64,000 nucleotides of DNA from Sphingobium soli (GTDB lineage Bacteria; Pseudomonadota; Alphaproteobacteria; Sphingomonadales; Sphingomonadaceae): NCBI RefSeq assembly GCF_020782245.1, contig NZ_JAJGNP010000014.1, positions 54,191 to 118,190 of the forward strand. The letters run 5' to 3'. The notes beneath the pieces were generated by a model. That model saw nothing but the letters and a program-made list of their open reading frames with translations, did no database searches and was not told the DNA's origin. The translations under genes were made by a program, and so were the position numbers. This document shows, one piece after another, positions 62,354-64,000 of the stretch. Every line of letters begins with the position of its first letter. Position 1 is the first letter of the stretch.

Positions 62354-62378
62354 GTCCGCCCGTATTCTTTAACTGACA
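62354..62378 (-). repeat. Right terminal inverted repeat (IRt-like)
   Basis: Read on the minus strand it starts TGTCAGTTAAAGAATACGGG and ends CGGAC. 19 of 25 positions match the left end. Confidence 0.8.
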
Positions 62379-62416
62379 AGGTGGGCTACAAGCGCGGCTG
62401 AGGAGCGAGGCGCGTC

Positions 62417-63655
62417 GTGAGCACCGAAACCGCCCGGGAAGGGCCAGAAATCCCCGTAGCGCCGCCTGAGGCTGTCCTGCCGGCCGTCAGGGCGCCGGCC
62501 GACCTTGCGTGGACGATCGTGCAGATGCGCGCCGGCGAGCGCATCACCGTCAACGAGGGCCTGATCGCCGCCTATCAGGCCGCTTCATCGCCCCATAGCA
62601 TCCGTGCGCTCAAGTCCGACGTCGAGGCGTTCGATGCGTGGTGTAGGCGCAACAACCGGATCGCGCTGCCGGCCACGCCCGAGACCGTGGCCGATTATCT
62701 CGACGCGCGGGCCGGGAAGGGGAGCCGGCCGGCCTCGCTATCCCGCTACAAGGCGTCGATCGCCAAGATCCACCAGCTGCTCGAGCTCAAGGATCCGACG
62801 CCGGCGCCGCTGGTGAAGCTGCGGCTCCAGACGGTGCGCCGCGAGAAGGGGGCTGCGCAGAAGCAGGCGCGGCCGCTGCGGTTCAAGGGCCCGGTGCGCG
62901 ACGTCGAGCGCGACAAGGCGCGGGGGCTCAACATCCGCGCGCTGCTCGAGAGTTGTGGCGAGGATCTGCCGGGGCTGCGTGATCGGGCGCTGCTATCGGC
63001 CGCTTATGACACCGGGCTGCGCGCCTCCGAACTGGTGGCGGTCGCCATTGAGCATATTGAGGAGGCGATCGATCCCGAAGCGCGGCTGCTGCAGATTCTG
63101 CGTCATAAGGGCGATCAAGACGGGGAGGGGGCGACCGCCTACCTCAGCCCGCGCACCGTCGCGGCGATCGCGGCGTGGACCGAAGCGGCGGGGATCACGA
63201 CAGGGCCGCTGTTCCGGCGGGTGCAGGTGCGGCGCTACAAGGCGCGGGCAGCCGTGCGCGGTCGGCCGATCGACAGCATCTCGGGCCGGGAGACGTGGGA
63301 TCTGCGCAAGACGCTGTCCAAGCCGGCGGTGAAGGCGCGCGTCGAATATGACATCGGCACCGTGGCGCTGCACCCGGGCTCGATCGGACCAATCTTTCGG
63401 TCGATCATCGGCCGCGCGTTCGACCGTGGCGCGCTGCCCGATTTGACGGCGGACGATCTGGCGCGGTTGCTGAAGGGGATCAGTGCGCACTCGACGCGGA
63501 TCGGGCTCAATCAGGACCTGTTCGCCAGCGGGGAGGATTTGGCCGGCATCATGGACGCGCTGCGGTGGAAGTCGCCGCGGATGCCGCTCGCTTATAATCG
63601 CAATCTCGCGGCAGAGCAGGGGGCGGCGGGGCGCCTTATGGCGAAGATTGGCTAG
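62417..63655 (+). CDS. Tyrosine recombinase / site-specific integrase
   Basis: The 412-residue protein has an N-terminal SAM-like core-binding domain (about 40-125) and a catalytic domain with R202 (TGLRASEL), K231 (RHKGDQDGEG), H358-x-x-R361 (HSTR), W384 and the nucleophile Y393 (PLAYNRNL). All catalytic residues are present except that W stands in for the second His, which is usual. The start is a GTG at 62417, 38 bases outside the transposon end. It may be a plasmid dimer resolvase or an integrase of a neighbouring element. Confidence 0.9.
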   Translation: MSTETAREGPEIPVAPPEAVLPAVRAPADLAWTIVQMRAGERITVNEGLIAAYQAASSPHSIRALKSDVEAFDAWCRRNNRIALPATPETVADYLDARAGKGSRPASLSRYKASIAKIHQLLELKDPTPAPLVKLRLQTVRREKGAAQKQARPLRFKGPVRDVERDKARGLNIRALLESCGEDLPGLRDRALLSAAYDTGLRASELVAVAIEHIEEAIDPEARLLQILRHKGDQDGEGATAYLSPRTVAAIAAWTEAAGITTGPLFRRVQVRRYKARAAVRGRPIDSISGRETWDLRKTLSKPAVKARVEYDIGTVALHPGSIGPIFRSIIGRAFDRGALPDLTADDLARLLKGISAHSTRIGLNQDLFASGEDLAGIMDALRWKSPRMPLAYNRNLAAEQGAAGRLMAKIG

Positions 63656-64000
63656 TCATGACGGCCTAAATAGGTCTTTGGATGATGCCGTGCGACCACA
63701 CGACGGCGGCAGGTAGATCGAGGGATTTGCGCAGCGGCAAGAACCGGAGAAGGGAGGCTGAGCCCCCGGGGTCTTGAGCTACAACGTTAAGCCTAAGAAA
63801 CGGGCAGGGGCCTGGTAGCGCGTAGTGTATGAGCGAAGCCACCATCGCTCAAACTCATCAGCACAGTCCAATTTCGAAGAGGAAACAAGAAAGTGGTTCC
63901 GGAAACGGTATGGATCTTATCCTGTGTAAACGCTCGCGCTAAATGGCGGCGTTCTGATCGCGCTATTTGTCAGTTGCCGGGTCCGATGACGAGGCAATCG
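63656..64000. other. 345-base gap at the window end, no supported gene
   Basis: After the recombinase gene no frame with recognisable coding content appears. At 63969 the sequence reads TGTCAGTTGCCGG, which begins like a Tni-type end but soon diverges; I do not call it. Confidence 0.5.

Larger units (their letters stand above)
26244..62378. mobile_element. Tn402/Tn5053-like (Tni) transposon, about 36.1 kb
   Basis: Both ends start TGTC and carry related 25-bp inverted repeats (19 of 25 identical), then internal repeats of the form AAGAATACNNCCGGAC. tniA-tniB-tniQ lie at the right end with tniA nearest the end, as in Tn5053. A serine resolvase with a res-like site lies just inside the left end. 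The cargo is two RND efflux operons, two two-component systems, a sigma/FecR/TonB set and a polysaccharide cluster. The bases outside the ends (GGAAG left, AGGTG right) are not a matching 5-bp target duplication, so the element may have rearranged or its ends may come from separate events. Confidence 0.75.

Noticed and set aside
62257..63985. 13-bp direct repeat GTTGCCGGGTCCG at 62257 and 63973, possible att pair for the tyrosine recombinase
   Set aside because: A 13-base match is expected many times by chance among all pairs in 64 kb, and the left copy lies inside the transposon end. It could be tested by looking for excision across these sites, but the evidence is too weak to call.
63969..63993. 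TGTCAGTTGCCGG near the window end, like a Tni-type transposon end
   Set aside because: Only the first eight bases match the known ends, and no internal CCGGAC repeats can be seen before the window stops.
1..64000. CRISPR arrays, tRNA or rRNA genes, relaxase or type IV secretion genes
   Set aside because: None was seen on reading; no regularly spaced repeat array and no recognisable products of those kinds.

Overview
This window looks like part of a large plasmid or chromid from a high-GC alphaproteobacterium, most likely a sphingomonad (Sphingobium, Novosphingobium or Sphingomonas). The evidence is the PRTRC cassette, the ParB-like and strawberry-notch helicase genes, a RepA-type initiator beside parAB, TonB/FecR genes and codon use rich in G and C. 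This is inference from gene content; no rRNA or tRNA gene was seen to fix the taxon.

Bases 1 to about 22,130 are a plasmid backbone read almost entirely on the minus strand. From left to right it holds a broken PP-loop (PAPS-reductase-like) gene, a Mom-like DNA-modification protein, two unknown genes, the PRTRC operon (ThiF/E1-like, JAB protease, E2-like B, F, a small orphan, ubiquitin-like C, E and ParB), a DpdA/TGT-like protein, one lone plus-strand gene, a secreted thermonuclease, ArdC antirestriction protein, a second ParB-like protein, a 1,407-residue methylase-helicase, a toprim primase and the replication initiator RepA. A purine-rich element recurs in six gene junctions of this block.

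Bases 22,131 to about 25,120 are the replication and partition core: iterons with a DnaA box, parA, three perfect 16-bp palindromes that look like parS, and parB. An unrecognised DUF1612-like gene follows.

Bases 26,244 to 62,378 appear to be one transposon of about 36.1 kb of the Tn402/Tn5053 (Tni) type. Both ends carry 25-bp inverted repeats beginning TGTC, followed by internal repeats of the form AAGAATACNNCCGGAC. A serine resolvase with a res-like site lies just inside the left end, and tniA-tniB-tniQ, coupled by 4-bp overlaps, lie at the right end. The cargo between them is two tripartite RND efflux operons, each with its own OmpR-type two-component system, a secreted endo/exonuclease/phosphatase-family protein, an ECF sigma/FecR/TonB-receptor set, and an eight-gene surface-polysaccharide cluster (deacetylase, glycosyltransferases, flippase). 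It reads as an envelope-stress and efflux island.

The right end lies 38 bp before a tyrosine recombinase gene, which fits the known taste of this transposon family for recombination sites. The last 345 bases hold no gene I can support. No CRISPR array, relaxase, type IV secretion gene, tRNA or rRNA was seen.
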